From Auanema rhodensis (taxonomy: Eukaryota; Nematoda; Chromadorea; Rhabditida; Rhabditidae), in contig OZ059895.1 in assembly GCA_964057225.1 (NCBI GenBank), positions 16,310,001-16,374,000 of the forward strand: 64,000 nt of DNA. The letters run 5' to 3'. Position 1 is the first letter of the stretch. The number at the start of each line of letters is the position of its first letter. Made by a program: the position numbers and the translations under genes. Positions 26,001 to 40,723 of this stretch are shown here, piece by piece. The notes beneath the pieces are model-generated. The model did no database searches. It saw only the letters and a list, made by a program, of their open reading frames with translations, and was not told the origin of the DNA.

Positions 26001-27676
26001 CTCCACCACTACTAGGTCGGCAGAAAAACCACAACCACTACGCACACTCACATTCAAAGATTATTGATTAATATTGGGAAACATATAATTCATAAATGAT
26101 CAATTTTTATACCAAAGAAGAATATTCAAAGTCTTTTCACTCTGTTCCATAAGGCAGTATTTCATTTTTTTTTGAACTCCCCCAGAACAACTAGAACGCT
26201 CATTGTCTTTAAAAATTGAACACTCATTGACTAGGACCATTCTAACCGATCAGCGCAAAAACCTCAGTGAAAGGTAGATAAATCAACTATCGTATTAGGG
26301 AACGTGAAGAATCTATTTTATCACATCAACTCTTCTGTTTTATCAGCCCATTATGAAGAAATGCAGTCCGAGTATCGCAAATAATTCAATGTATTTCATG
26401 TTCATTGGAGACTATTCATCACCGGAAACTTGTCCGAGATATTTGGATCTCGCTACAACAATCGAAAAAAACAGAACAAGTGGTAATCACCTTGCCTGTG
26501 TCTCACATTGATTTATCATATAAATAGGATGGAAACTATGTTTTGCCCTCACTAACATAAATAAATTGAATGTGCTCCATGGATAAGTCATAATGTGTTC
26601 TCGATAGAGATCTTGGTGCATTATGGTTACACGATGGGAACACAACGATTCAATATTCGATAAGGCGAACAGCAAGACAGGTGTTACGCATTCAAACAAG
26701 CGGCTCGGTAGCATGTTAACCTTTACAGCCATGCCAGCACTTACATTGAAAAGAGACAAGAACTATCACAAGAAAACGTCAGTTATCGAAGCTTGTCCAG
26801 CAATTTTCGAAACCAATGTCTAAGCCACCTGTAGTTATAAACAATAATGGCATTATTTGCTTAGTCGGTGCCAAAATTTGCTGCGGCAAGACAGGTCATA
26901 GGTAAACTTATTCTGAATATGATCTGACATGAATACCATTATACGTATGTCAAATAAAGGACGGATTACTAAGCATAACACTAATGGGAATGTCGAGAGA
27001 TAGACGAAGACATGTTCCCAGCGCATAGATAGGTAAGTTGAAGATCAGAATATACCCACAATGATCATACAATAAGAAAAATACTCATTTCATACTAAGA
27101 ACTTCGCGCGTGTGGTCATCAAAAGAAAGAATAACGGACAACGCAACAAGACTCATAAACCGGATAGAATCAATCACTTGTTCACTCTCTTTACAGATCA
27201 ATAGCAGTGATAAGCAGCATTGCTTTCTTTTAATGATGCCGACATTTCACACTCAGGTGTAGCTCTTTGTATATTCAGTTCAACTTCATACATGAAAAGT
27301 GGCATAATGACATGAATTTTGAGCAAGTTTAGAAGAAAAAAAACGCAGCTGTGAACAGGTAAGTCGATGCTAAGGATTAAGTAACATAAGCACAACAGAT
27401 GTCGGCAAGATTAAAGACGCAACCGGTCAAAAAAATGGAAAATTGCAATAGAAAAATGAACAAGAAACGAAGAAAAACGATGTCAAATGCACTTACAAAC
27501 TAAAAAAATAAGAATAACAAAAAAGACTCACCGACTAAATTCTCTGCAGGTCTTTCAAGCTCTGCTTCTAGAACTACATCTTTCTTATCCTCTGCCAACT
27601 GATGACTAGATTGTGGATCGAGCTCGTCGATGTCAGCACTTCGGAATACTTTGACCTCATCAGCGTCGTCGGCCAT
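20040..27676 (-). CDS. pop-1: TCF/LEF HMG-box transcription factor (POP-1-like)
   Basis: DNA-binding effector of Wnt/beta-catenin signalling in the nucleus. Coding order of exons: 27676-27532, 22916-22795, 21887-21681, 21630-21523, 21428-21342, 21295-21103, 20498-20355, 20311-20181 and 20132-20040. Phases agree throughout, giving 409 aa. The N-terminus, [11 protein letters not shown] followed by an acidic stretch, has the form of a beta-catenin-binding domain and resembles Caenorhabditis POP-1. A Met/Pro/Ala-rich linker follows (about 49-180). The HMG box (about 198-270) starts [16 protein letters not shown] and ends [20 protein letters not shown], with the basic tail. A C-clamp with four cysteines ([17 protein letters not shown]; about 291-318) follows, and the C-terminus is acidic. 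Met27676 was chosen because the in-frame GTG six bases upstream is not a nematode start. Intron 1 is 4.6 kb. An upstream 5' UTR or trans-splice site (CCAG near 27690 on the minus strand) is possible. Confidence 0.93.
22917..27531 (-). other. Large first intron of pop-1
   Basis: This 4.6-kb intron separates the beta-catenin-binding exon from the rest of the gene. It is unique AT-rich DNA with few microsatellites, unlike the LARP first intron. Open frames inside it (for example 25498-25785 on -) resemble no family I know. Given the size and position it could hold enhancers or an alternative promoter for a form lacking the N-terminal exon. The 907-nt intron 21888-22794, with a GC-richer core near 22040-22330, is another candidate. 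Confidence 0.6.
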
Positions 27677-30600
27677 GCTCACAGAAGACTGGTAAGGCTT
27701 CGTCCGATATCTTCCGAACGCGAGTACGTCGTCTTTGTGTCACAGAAACAGCCGCCTACTAATGATAATAACGTTCATTGGACGCCTAGTACCTACGCTG
27801 CGTCCCTAACCCACGCGTTGTCTGATTGTCTGTACTCTGACCTTACTCTATGAGGAGGGGATGGACCGAGAGAGGGACAGAAAACCTCCCTTTGGGATGA
27901 CACGGAAGCCTGGTACAGTACCCGAGACCACACGGCAGTAGCTCTTATGTCCTCTGAGCACTCACACTACGGCTTTTCGATAACAGCCCAACTGGGTTTA
28001 AGATCCCTTTAGGAATTAACAAACAGTTCATTCCATTCCTCTAACTGAACATCTCTGCTTGTCATCATTTGATTGCTCTGTTCACGATATATCGGTTTTT
28101 TGACCAAGACAAAGTGAATTAACTAATACGTTTATGAAGGAGACTCAGGATGAGTCCTTGAAAAGAACGCACTGCAGGAACAGTGAGCCTTCTCAACTCA
28201 ACTCTTCAGTCTTTCCCTCTTATACAATTGATCATGGCCTTGAAATTCAAATCGGCAATCAAACGACATACAGAGGTTCAGCACATGGCCAACTAGACAT
28301 AAAATCGACACCTTATGGGCTAGAGACACGCGCAAACTTGAAAGATTAAGAACGATACGATAAATGGTGTGAAACAAACATTGACAGTTCAAAGAATAAC
28401 AGAAGGTTATAAGAAATATAAGTAGGAGGAGTTTGAATTCAAAGACAAATGTTACAAATGAAAATTGAGATGAACTTCAAGAAGTATAAAGAAAATAGAA
28501 AGTGAGAAGAACAATAGCTAAACGTCGAGAAAGTGGTAAACGGCATTTGATGACATTTGACAGAAAAATAGTAAAGTTATGAAATAAATATTTGAACACA
28601 GTAAAACATTAGAATTGAGAAGAGCTCGATATCGCTATACGTATCTTAATAGTCAATGATTGGGCTGTGAGAGAAGCAAGTAGAACAAACTAAGTCAAAA
28701 AAGGTGACGTAACAAAGGCAATGAGAAACAGTTAGTAGAAATTTTGTTGATAGCGCATCTAGCTGTGTGAATATAGACTGGCTGCCCGTTTTTGGGTGGA
28801 TTGCTTTCAATTGGAGTCCCAGCAGTCGTATGCGTGTAAGTTAGGCACTAAATCAAGTGCGACTCTTCGTCTAGTCGTTGTCGGTCTGAGCGTCCTTGAT
28901 TGCCTGGTGATAAAGTGAGATAGTTGTGGCTGTCACAATTTAAATCACAATCTACTGCAAATTAGATGGAAGTAGTAGATATCGGTTGCGGAGCTAACAC
29001 ACATACATACATACATACACACAAATAGAGGAGCAATCTTTTTTTATGTTGCATCAACTTTTGTGCCTGCAGCAGGAGGATCCATTGCTCAAACACATGC
29101 TCAGAGTAATGAGAAATTGCGTATGCGAAATTTTAAAATCATATAATCTAGGCATTAAACGTATCTTGCGTGTTTCACATACCTCAAAAGCATGTTAGTA
29201 ATGGATTCAAATGACAGAAGTAGGGGTTAGACCCATCTAAGGATGGAGAGCAAAGGAGAATATGAAGGACAGATGTTCGTTAATAGCTGATGGAAAAGGC
29301 GGAAAAGAGGCAAGAAATTAAATAATTTGCAGGGTAGGAAACGCAGATTAGAATAAGAGGACTCTCTTTTCCTGGCGACAAAACTTCAGAGGTATATTGT
29401 TTTTTCATGCTTTCCGGCCCGAAGTTTACATGTGGGAGGGCTTAAATGTGACAAAAAAACAAAAAAGCTGCCAGAACTTCGACAGAATGGAAGCACGTGT
29501 CAGGGGATGGAACAGAAAATATGATGAAGTCAAATTAATTTTCAGGCGACAATTTGAAGTGTTTTTATTCATAATTCGCTGGAATGTTTTTAGCTAAGAG
29601 GTGTGGGGAATGAGAGGCGTATAGAAAACCTGAACAAATGTTGTGATTGGATAGTTTGTCTGTCGTCTTGCAAGACGAAGAGGTGTTGATAATACAGCAG
29701 AACAAAAAGGATAGCGTCTGATAAGAAATAGGAAGAGAGAGAGGGTCCTAAAGTAGAACGCCGTCCCTTTTTTGAAAAAGCAGGTTAAAGAAAAGAATTA
29801 TTTCGAGAAAAGGAGGACGGCATATTTTAAATTCAGGAGAAGATCTATGCTTGTCATGCTATTTTTTTAGGATCAGGTTGCACAACTATCTTTATGATTT
29901 CTCCTCCTCATATGACTGCGGATCTTAATCTATTAATTTAATCTTATATATTATCAGGGAAAGCAGCTTTCCTTCCTAAACAGCGGACTAATGGCCACAA
30001 AGAGCAGGGTTTAGAATGCTAAGCGCGTATGTAATTGCCAAAATTCATTTGCTCTAGGTCATGATTTATAGAATACAAGGTATCTGGCAAATGATGTCTC
30101 TGCTTAGACCATATGGTTTTATTTTCAACTGCCATCTAAAGATAATACGTAAAATAGCCTAATAAAGAAATACGAACGATAGTAGGCAAAAAGTTAACGA
30201 TTAGTGGATTTGAGAGATTGAAAAAGAAGATTCAGCTGAAGGAATACATGGTGTCGAACAGTAGAATGGGGCTGGGAAAAGACGATTTTTCAAATCTGCC
30301 TCTCATCCATCAGAGCAGGCGCAGCTCGCCAGCTCTCCATCATGCGCCCCGACGATGCCCGTGCCAGCAGACTTTCTACCCAGAGATATCAATTCAATAT
30401 TTTTTTACTACACAAACTTAGTACTTAATAAGGTACCAATTTCTATTGATATGAGTATGATTATATGATGTTGCGAACAAAATATGGCAACTTCAAGGAA
30501 AAAGTATAAAGGCTCTTCTCATGATTCGTGAATCTTGAAACTGATAAAAGAAAAGCTTCGAGAAAACTGTAAAGTTTTGACGAGGACATCGGGCTGCTTG

Positions 30601-33257
30601 CCCTTTGAGTAGTTTCTGTATACATGTCTCTCTGTTTTGGTAAGACCAAACGCAGAGGGAGAGATAACGAGCGGAACCGTTTTCTCATCGTTTCAAGGCA
30701 TTTTCTATCGAAAAAAGTAAAATGACACTTAGAAAACGTCTAGCTTGTCAAGGTCGTCTTCACATTTGAATTTCATCTGGTCCGCTTGGCAACCGCTCCC
30801 GCTGTGGGTCGAATCCGCTAATGATGCACAGGCTGGTAAAACCATATGACGCAAGAGAGCTTAGCGGGGCAGGTTGAAGGGTCCCAAGACCCGAACGATT
30901 GGAAATCCATTTATGGCCGTCGATATAGGATTGTTAAGAAAAAAGAAAACGCTTGCGGATACAAAGAAACAAGCGAGCGATAGAATGAGAAGATAGATAG
31001 AAATTAAACTTCAGGGTCAGAAATATAAATCATTTGGCAACAAACAGGTGCTCTCCATATTCTCTTATCTTTAGCACACTGTATATGGATTAAACTTATG
31101 GAAACAATGGAAAAGCACTCTCATCAGCCGGGTATATAGCAATAATCATCCAACGAAATCTTATAAAAAAGTCAAAAAACTTTAAAATCGTAAGCACGAC
31201 TCAAACTAAAAAGGCGTGAAGACTTAGAAAACGCCGGTGAGGGCTTTCACAAAAAAAAGAAAAAAACGAGGACCTGGTTCAACCTGAAAAAGGTTGTTAT
31301 CTAATATACTGAGTACCATATAACCAAAAAAGAACTGAATAATTGTGACCAAGTTATATATGGAAAGAAACCTTGCATCTGAAGGTTTACGATGGGTCTA
31401 ACTGAGATATAATGAGCCGATCTCCTTATATGGTGGGCCTAAGCAGTTGGGGCCATACGGACGCGGAATTCAAATCCGTAATGGCTAGGCAATGTATGAT
31501 TGTGAAGAGGTATCATAAAAGAAAGAAGATTATAGAAAAAAACTAGGAGTAGTAGGAAATCGAATATGAACATATATTATTTGACAGAGAATAGAGAGGA
31601 GAGCAAAACTATTTTAAAAATATAACATAATTTCAAAAAAAATAGAAGAGGTTAATTATTAGAAAATACAGCCTCCTGTCGGACAGTTGAAGACTAGCCG
31701 GAGCCATCAATTTTGACCGTCTGCCCAATATTTCAGACATTGACAGACGATCCAAAGACTAGGATGACAGCTCATTCGCGTCGATTCAAACGATAGTGGT
31801 GGTACACGAATGGCTTTTTCAATCTATTATTAGAGTTATGCTACGAATTTGAAGAAAAAAGCCATAAAATCTTTGAAATAGGAAAAACGTTCAGGAAATA
31901 AAAATAATGAGCTACTTATAAAAAATATTAATACTATTTGAAAAACAAAGAATGAATTGTAAACAGTTTTGAAAATCGTTAATTGCGATCCAGCAATATA
32001 GATTAAGAAACTTTGATAACGCCAAACACTTTTACTGAATCAAAAATATTAAGGATGAAAGATTTGAAAATAAGAGAAAGGGAGCAGAAAGGTGAGGAAA
32101 ACAGTGAGAGACAGAGGTTGTTGATGCAAAGTGGGCGTATCTAAGGCAGTTGGTCCACTGCCAGCATGGGGGCGGAGCTTTTGATGTTGCACATAAACAC
32201 GCACGCACACATGGTAGTTCAATGAGAAAGAAGCAAAATGGGAGCTGGATACTAATGATATGGGCAGGTAAAGCTTAGTGAGCCATATGAATTGGATTTA
32301 TAATATTTTTTTCAAATACTGTTCGGACTATAAGATACTCAAAGTACGAGAATGACACTTTTTTACAGGTAGAAACCGACTTTTTGTTTCATACTTCGTT
32401 AAGATTGTCATACTAGGCGTCTCCATGTAAGATCGAATTGACATTTTTTTCAATCTCAATAAGTGCGTCGACCTTCTACCGTACATAGGTATTTCCATTT
32501 GACGCAGAAACATGATGAAAAATATGCCGGATGAGATCAAAGAAAATACAGAAGAACGGCAAGTTACATTATGAGGGATATAAATAAATGTTTACAAGAA
32601 AATATGACACCACAAATTATAGATGAGATAAAGATGAAAAGAATAAACCAAAAATAATACCTGAGAATATGCGATAATTGGATAACTATAAGAAAATAAA
32701 TAATTTGAATTGCGTTTCATAGAGGCAGCGCGGCACAACCGTTTCGCAGAACGAAAATAAGAAAATGACACCGTGCTAAGCGTGCACAAAACCGTTGCGT
32801 ACGTAAAAATTTCACGTTTGACGCACCGTAAACATAATATGCTAATTTGTAATTTTATATCTCGGCATGTTGCTATATGGACAGTTTTAAAGCAGAAATG
32901 TTTTAAAAATTATACAAAGATATCAATAATTTTGTTTTTTCTATGATATAGCGGCATATATATATATAGAAAATTGATAGGAAAGCAGATATATTAGAAC
33001 AATACCATGCTAGACTATCACGGGAGACTGGGGGTCGTCTCGCCAGCCAGGGGGGGCGGAGAACAACCATCTAGACAAATAGAGGCTACCGTAATACACG
33101 AAAGCGAAGAATCGGAAGGGGTATAGGTGGTGCTTGAGGAATTGAGCAGTTCAATCAGTTCGTTTGAGCAGATAGACAATGGAAAGTGAGAGCAAAGCAA
33201 AACGGAATGGAAAGAAAGGAGTTGCATAGGCTAAGCGAGAGATAAAGAAAACTAAAG

Positions 33258-33280
33258 ATATATATATATATATATATATA
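33258..33280 (+). repeat. (TA)n microsatellite
   Basis: About 11 uninterrupted TA units. Confidence 0.9.
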
Positions 33281-36200
33281 GAAAACCTGCTATTCTCCTT
33301 AGTCCTTAATACTGTTTCGAAAAGAAAAATAGATTATTTTGTGAGTTGGTAAAGATGAGAATGAATAGAATCGGATTGTGTCAAGCTTCCTTTTAAGAAG
33401 AATATTTAAGTTCTTAAAGCTATATTGAAAAAAGCACGAAGATTGAGTTGATGCTTCAATGCGACGATGATCGTAGCAACGTGGGCTACCCATCCACCAA
33501 TAAAAAGAATAAAAGCAAAGCTGGAAAAGAAAGAGGTAAGAGGTATGAAATAGGGTGTGCTAAAGTGGAGGCGATGAAGTAAAATAAAACGATTTTGAAC
33601 ATGTTGAGGGAGAAGGGAAGCTCATTTCATGTAACGGTAGCTTTGTGCGATAGTTTGCAAAATTGTGTCTCAAACTGCTTTGAGACGTAGATCGCAATGA
33701 AAGTATCAGCAGGAGATTTCAAACTCGCATAGCTCTCCGTAAAGAATGAATGACTTAAGAACAAAAGCTAAACAGCGGAAAAAGAGGAAATTTTTGCAGA
33801 AACCTCTTTTGCTTCATTCTCCTCTCCATCTTTTGCACCTCCTTTCAGGTTGTTTGTTTACATACATATATTCATATATGTAGATATAAGATTGAAAAAC
33901 GATTAATAATATTACATATTTCTACTATCAATCTCTATATATATGAGATAGTTAGTGTGCAGCCATTTGACATTTCCCATGGTATTGTCCATACCATCTG
34001 ATGACGATAGCAACAAGGGCTATGAACATTCTGAAGATAATAGCATGAATTACAAAGTTGAAAAACTTCAATCATAAAGGTGAAAAAGTAAAAAAAAGAA
34101 GAATTGCCATTAAACTGAAAATCAGTATACAAGTTGAAACTTTAAATTGAAACTGTAAAATAGAGGAAAGAAATAGTATAATAGAGGATTTTGAATGTTC
34201 CATTTCAAATGAAATAGAAAGTTATCAATGTTAATCTCATTCTTCAATCTGATTTATCAGATCGTTCACCTTTCCGAGGACATGAGTGTTCATCTGCATA
34301 GACAATCTGATGAGTGTTGATGAAGAAGACAGAAAGAACAGTGAGGTATGCTTGAAGAACACCTTTTGGACTTTTGCCATCTTTTAACTCTGATGGTTAT
34401 GAAGATGACGTCATTAGTCTTCTGGTGTTAACGACTGGCCTCTGACCTATTTGAAATAGAATTGAATTAATTCATCTGCTGGGATCAAATTTCAGAAAAA
34501 GTCAGTTGAAATCAAAACCACATAAAGTATCTCTGATCAACAGACATACAACTCAAATGGTGTGGATCAGATTATCTAATATGTGAAAAGTGAGAAAAAC
34601 AGTAGTAAATAAGGAAGAAGAAAAGTGGAAGAAATAGCGCTACTAAGAGGTAAAAATATGAAGAGAGAGAGAGAGAGAGAGAGAAAGGATGGAGGAGAGT
34701 TATAAGAGAAACGCAAAACGAAGTAAAAGAATCGAATGTAACAGATGAACATACTGTTTGTATTATATTACGAACGAATAGAATACCGGGGAAAAAAGTG
34801 AAAACCCACTGTTAAGGAGAAAGAGGGAGAGTAGGAGATTGAGAGGGAGCAAAGGAATGTCGAGAAAAAGAGAGAGGGAGGGTGATATATAAGAAATAAA
34901 ATAATACAATATATTAGACTTATTTATCAATATAAGTACAGATTTTTCGAAGATTAGTAAACAGCCATGTTTTTTAGTGTCATTTCAAGCTTTTTTTCTC
35001 TTTTATGTCGTCATATCATTTGGTCTTATATCTCCCACCGGATAGAGAAGACTTTCTATTGTTCTTAATAATACAAACTTTTCGCATTTTATTTTTTCAA
35101 AAGATATAATAGAGTTAGAAGAAAAAAATAATTCTTTCTGATTCTTTATTTAAACATTCAGAAATAACAGAAATTTGATATTTTATCATGCTCTTCATGA
35201 ATCATATGCGTTTTCTTGGAAAACGTGGATAGATGAGCAGATATGTTAAGCTCAAGAATTAGAAAAACGTGTTGAAAATCCAAAGCAGGTGAGATTGAAA
35301 AGGTTAATGAGACAATGAAAATTGTGGAATCGTCATTGGTTTTCAACTTTAAGAAGTTTTTTTTGGGGCGCTTTATACGAAACATAAGATTTGATGTTGG
35401 CAAAAACGACAGTATTCTAGTTGAGCAGCGGTTAGAGCAGATTAGATATTCGTCATTCTACTTCATTAATTCCTAAATGTATAGGATGGCTGTGAGAGAG
35501 AATTTCTATTAAAAAAGTGTAGGAAAAACAGCAATTTGTGACCGAAAAACGACATATAAAGCCAGCCAAGGTGGTCCAATTACGGTGTGAAGACACACAT
35601 ACACATACACACAGGTGCTTTTGTCGGCTCAGATTTCGTATGATGATTGTCGGCCCCAGGTGGAAAAAGCCTACCAGCCTATTGGAGGTAATTATTAAAA
35701 AAAACAGAAATATGGCTCGGCTCAGATAATTAGTATGATCAGATACCGTCTGGTTAAATGAACTGCTCATCAGCATGAAATATATTAAATTGGCAACAGG
35801 TCAGCTGTAAGATGAAAAGAAATAATTGGCCAAGAGGTGGGATGTAGTTTATTAGAACGGGAAAGCTAGAAAGATCAAGAAAATACATAGGATTAGAGCT
35901 TTGTTGAGTTTTCCGATGACAGCGACAAAAAACGAGTGTTGAAGTATACGGTAGATGAAGATGACATGTGGTCGTGGAGTTGTCTAAGAAGAATGAAGGA
36001 ACTGTTTGGGCTTAAAGCAGCGAATGACGACAAGTGATGTAGCGAGAAGGGCTGATACTGCTCGTAAGATGATCCTATCCGTTTCTCGACAACGAATGAG
36101 AAGGGGGAGTGCAGACAAGCTGAGTGGGAGAGGGGAAAAGAGGATAAGGATGAAGGTGAGAGCAGAAGAGATGATAGACTAATTGACTAAACAGAGAAGC

Positions 36201-39200
36201 ATAGTATGTTAACTATCAAATGAATAATAGAATTTAAGAGATACTGTAAGAATTGACTTAGAATGGATAGATAGATAGATGCTGTTTCATTTATGAAGAA
36301 CATACAGGAAACTGCCATATGAATGTGGGTCAGTGCACGGACTTGACCGATGTGAAAAGGCGAAGTACAGAAGACGACAGAATGAAAGAGATGAAGAAAC
36401 GGTGAACTATTGGCTGTGTACTCAGTTTGAATGAGATGAAAAAGAAAAATTTTCAAATTTTTGCAGGTTAGTCATAGAAAACTCAAATACTGACCAGTAA
36501 TGATGATCTGGAAAAAAAAGATTGAACAGGACGAGAAGAGTACACGTTCAAAATTGATGTGGAATCTGGTCTCGAACTGGGATAAATGAAATGTAGTAGT
36601 GATGTAGATTTTGACATCATTTTTCTTATTTAAATATACAAATAAAATATATTATAATACTGGATATAGTACAATAACTATTAGTCCATGGATAAGAGAA
36701 TAAGAAAGGGAAATAAGAAGCGAGATATAGCGTGATTACTGACCATCGAAATCTAACAAGAGACAGATCGGATGTTATGTTAGAACGTTCGCATTGCTAG
36801 ATGCTTGTAATCATGTTCATGCAGACTAGGTAGAATACATACATGGCTAGATTGGGATTTTGAGACAAGTGTTAGCATAAAAAAGGGTGAAAACGATAGA
36901 TATATAAAGAGGGAGATGAGGGAGAAGAGGGGTGGGAGGGAGAAGAGGAAGACGAGGGGGAGGAGGGGGGCTATAGGATTAGTTGCGCAAGCTAGTTCTT
37001 ATCCTTAATTCGAACAGTGTACTTGTGGCCTTCTAGGCTAATGAGCTGAGGATGATACTGAGATCAGGAGCTAACCAGTAGTTTTTGAATCTTGTTATTT
37101 GCCAATCGGATATGATCGACTAGTGCGAAATAGTTGAAATGTTATGCAAAAGCGTGGGTATTATGCGACAATGGATAAGTATAGAAAGAAATAGAGATCA
37201 GAGCAGCTCATCTGTGCAAATTTAATTCGTAGAAATTGTCAATTCGGAGCATTTTGAAGAATAACCAAAAATAATGAAAAGACCGGATTTCACTAGATGT
37301 TGTTAGTAAGAGATAATATGATAACAAGCTCTTGTCATTTTCGAGGATTGCTGGGCGCACGAGGTTGTGCAGAATATCATTATTGGGCACATGCTTTAAG
37401 CCATGCTTTTAGATATAATGATGGATATCGTTGATTATAAGCAGAATGTTTCAATACGTTATAACACAGCACCTTGAAGCTGCTGCTGCTAATTAGCCAG
37501 GCTCAGATGAGTTGAAAGATCATGCATTTCAATGTATCAGCATGAACCCATTTGGTGTTGCTTACAATGAACTTTCATATATTGTTTTCAATCGGAGATT
37601 TTATGTTAAAAATACTTGACAATCATGTGTAAAAGCAATAGAGTACATAGTGAAATATTGATAAACAAAGAAAAACAAGCAAAGTATTTCATTTATGATT
37701 GATTTTAGTAAACAGGAATCAATATTATTATAGTTTATTTATTTTCAAATCAAGTCAAGTTGACTAGTTATCTAACTGTCTCTCTTTATCTATCTTTCTC
37801 TCTCTATATTTCTCTGTGAATGGCATTTCAAATCATGAAGTATACATATACATAACGAATTCTTGTGGATATATGATATACATATCTCCAAATAGTTCAC
37901 ATAATCGGTCAACTTGTATACTCTTACGTAAACTTGTATATTATATATTATTTGAAGAAAAAGAACCTAATATGGTGCCTTTTCTTTTATTTTTTTTATG
38001 CTAATTAATATGCTAAACGATTTTACAGGTCAATAAACTTCATTAGCATATTTGGACGAACGCCAAGAAACGTACGGCATTGCATGCACATGACAGTTAT
38101 TTTTCAAAGAACAGCATAGAGTGAGCGGTTGTGTGAACTTTTGTTTGGTACTTTTCATATCTTACTCATACAATTTTCAGGAAGTCAACTCAATAGTCTG
38201 AATTTCGCATACAATGTATGGTCAAAAGACTTTACAAAACTATTAAGAAAGACAAATAATAAGTAGGTTGACTATTATGTTTGGATATTCTATCATTTAC
38301 TTAGAAACAAATATGATGTCATAATGACGTGTGCCCTACGAACTCATTGTATTTTGAGCGCATAAACTATATATAGCCATCCATATTCTATATTAGGTGT
38401 GGATCAAAAAAGAAATCCGAAAATGCCGTCTTTATATGACTGTCTTTTGAAAATTACTCCGAGGATATATGGCAGATTAAATATAAATATATCGCATAAG
38501 TTGAATAGAAAACTATTTTTTGCTCAAACTCATATACCAATTTTTGATGATGCTATGTGCTCTCTGACTAATCTATCAAGCTTTTTCAAATGCTGCTTCA
38601 TGTTCGAAAATCACGTCAACATTACCGAATAAAGGGCATTCAGCTGCGAATTATTCGCAGTTGCAGATTGACAGGAGGGAGAAGTATATGTTCATGTAAA
38701 GATAAAAGAGGAGAGAAAGGGAGAGAAACAGGGGGAGGAAACGAAACACTGACGTCCTAAGCCTGATCATGATCGTGAACAATATGAGTTGTATTGCGTG
38801 ACTTCTGTCGTTGCAGTCAATTGGTCAGCAAGAGGAGTCCTCAGCATTGACAAAAATCTGTTACTGATTGTTGTTAGACAAGTAGAAGACAGAAGAGAAT
38901 GACATGACCGTTAGGATGTCATGACCGGTAATAGAAATGAGTGGATTAGAAGATAATATTGCTCTTTTCTCTATACATAGAGATGGCCTTATGTAAGTCG
39001 CGGATAAGAATCGGATAGTTTGCACGTGGTGACGCAATCACATAGACGATGTGTGTCCAATACAGCTACTAGTAGATACACATATACTATCAAGAGATTT
39101 GTTCGTATGGTCTATATCACGTCAGAAATACATGTAGTACACGAAGTAGTGACATGTCGAAATAGCTGATCCAGATAGGTGAACGCGATAGTGCGAGAAG

Positions 39201-40162
39201 ATGAGCAGCACATCCCATTATTGGCACATACATGGGGGAGAAATAGTTAAGAATTTGACTTTGATCGCATGTGCAGTTACATAAGAGACGGAAGAAGGAG
39301 ATGAAGCAGAAAGTAGCTGAGCTATGAGCTATAATCTGTATATATTTCTCGATCTTCGAGATATCTCTTCTCGTTATGTCTACACATCCATACGATGTTT
39401 ATACATATCTCTATCAAATACATAAAGAGAGATATGCAAATCGAACAAAAAAATCTATTTGTGGACAGGATTTATTTGGAAGATGATCCAAACAAGACTA
39501 ACAACTAATACAAGAGGATAAGAAAAAGTAAAGAGCCATCAGGGTGGGGGAGGATGAAGACGAGCGTAGGAGTATAATGATTAGAGAGAAAGAGAGAGAG
39601 AGAAAGAAGAATCGAGAGAAGTGCTACTACTACATAAAGAGAAGAAAGTAAAATAAAGAGCTTGATCTCAATACAATACAAGTAATTCAATGGATTAGTA
39701 AGATATCTTGTAGAAAAAAAATAAAAAGAATAAGTTTCTAGAGAAATGAACGGATCGTAATGCTAGCGTTTGGTTTTGTTGATGTGTTCAAAAACAAACA
39801 TCTTAAAGGTTAAAATGATAAACGATAAGAAAGTTTTATGCCTTTTTTTGTGCTAATGAGAATTAGATAATCTTCTGAAAAACATTCATTATATCTATTT
39901 TCCTTCTTTTTGACATTCTTTTATTTATTTTTCTTACCTTCATGACACTTTAACAAGTGCAATATATGGCGAAAAGATGGTGTACGTGTTAGATTAGCTT
40001 TTGATCTAACCGACAAGCCATAAAACAAAAAGAAACTTTCGTTTTTAGCAGCTATACAAATTCAATTGGGCTCAATAGAATTGTCTGAACTATCGGAAGA
40101 AAAGGTTGACACGGCGGTCAAATGGCTAGTTCGAGTAAGGTCAAAAAACTGTGCACAAGTCG

Positions 40163-40723
40163 TCATTCAACATGTAACAACAGGAAGGGAACAAGCATGG
40201 AGATGAAAGGAAACAACGTCAGCAGGCAGGAATTAGAAGATGATGCTAGAGATGAACTTTGATGGTTACATATAACAATGTGATAGCATTTCACATGAGC
40301 AGAAAAGCAATCCAATTGATTGTTTTCGCACACCTTGTATATTTCACTTTTTGAAACAAAAAAAGGCAGCAACAGCAATGAGCATAGAAAGGTGAATAGA
40401 TAGTCCACAGTATAGAGACTACATAGAATGGTCAAGATTGAAACATAACATTTTCGTTGATTACAATAGGTCTTATGGCCTAACAGCCAGCCACATGGCG
40501 GTTGATAGTCGAGCAACTTTAGTTCGTAATCGGCTTGTTTCATGAAAACAGCGAATTCCCCCGTTATGGTTATATATGATATGATGAGAGTTATCAACGT
40601 CACCGCTATCGTCATCAACATACAGCAATATCGCTGTAAGCTGCGGCACAGACTAGAGAGAAAAGCGAGCAGGCGGAAGTTTGTGAGGAAAACCGTACTA
40701 AAACTATGATACCAATGTGACAT
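40163..40723 (-). CDS. Doubtful ORF for a membrane protein of unknown family
   Basis: The minus strand has a 186-codon open frame from the ATG at 40723. Directly upstream is a strong acceptor, TTTGATTTTCAG, ending at 40739, 15 nt before the ATG. The predicted peptide has at least two hydrophobic stretches, near residues 30-48 (MLMTIAVTLITLII) and near 100-125 (ILTILCSLYTVDYLF and onward), plus several Cys residues between them. I do not recognise a family. Another minus-strand open frame of 201 codons lies just upstream (40839-41444, no ATG at its start). Both sit on the pyrimidine-rich strand, where stop codons are depleted, so they may be chance frames. The function is unknown and existence as a gene is uncertain. 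Confidence 0.18.
   Translation of the reverse strand: MSHWYHSFSTVFLTNFRLLAFLSSLCRSLQRYCCMLMTIAVTLITLIISYITITGEFAVFMKQADYELKLLDYQPPCGWLLGHKTYCNQRKCYVSILTILCSLYTVDYLFTFLCSLLLLPFFVSKSEIYKVCENNQLDCFSAHVKCYHIVICNHQSSSLASSSNSCLLTLFPFISMLVPFLLLHVE

Noticed and set aside
28993-29013. Possible telomere- or CRISPR-like short repeat
   Set aside because: It is a simple (ACAT)n microsatellite; there are no spacers and this is a eukaryotic genome.
30770-30900. GC-richer patch with a B-box-like GGGTCGAATCC
   Set aside because: No cloverleaf or other known RNA fold could be drawn.
31420-31500. tRNA-like sequence with a T-arm-like GCGGAATTCAAATCCGT
   Set aside because: Only the T arm and a poor acceptor stem can be paired. 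No proper D arm or anticodon loop forms, so it was not called.
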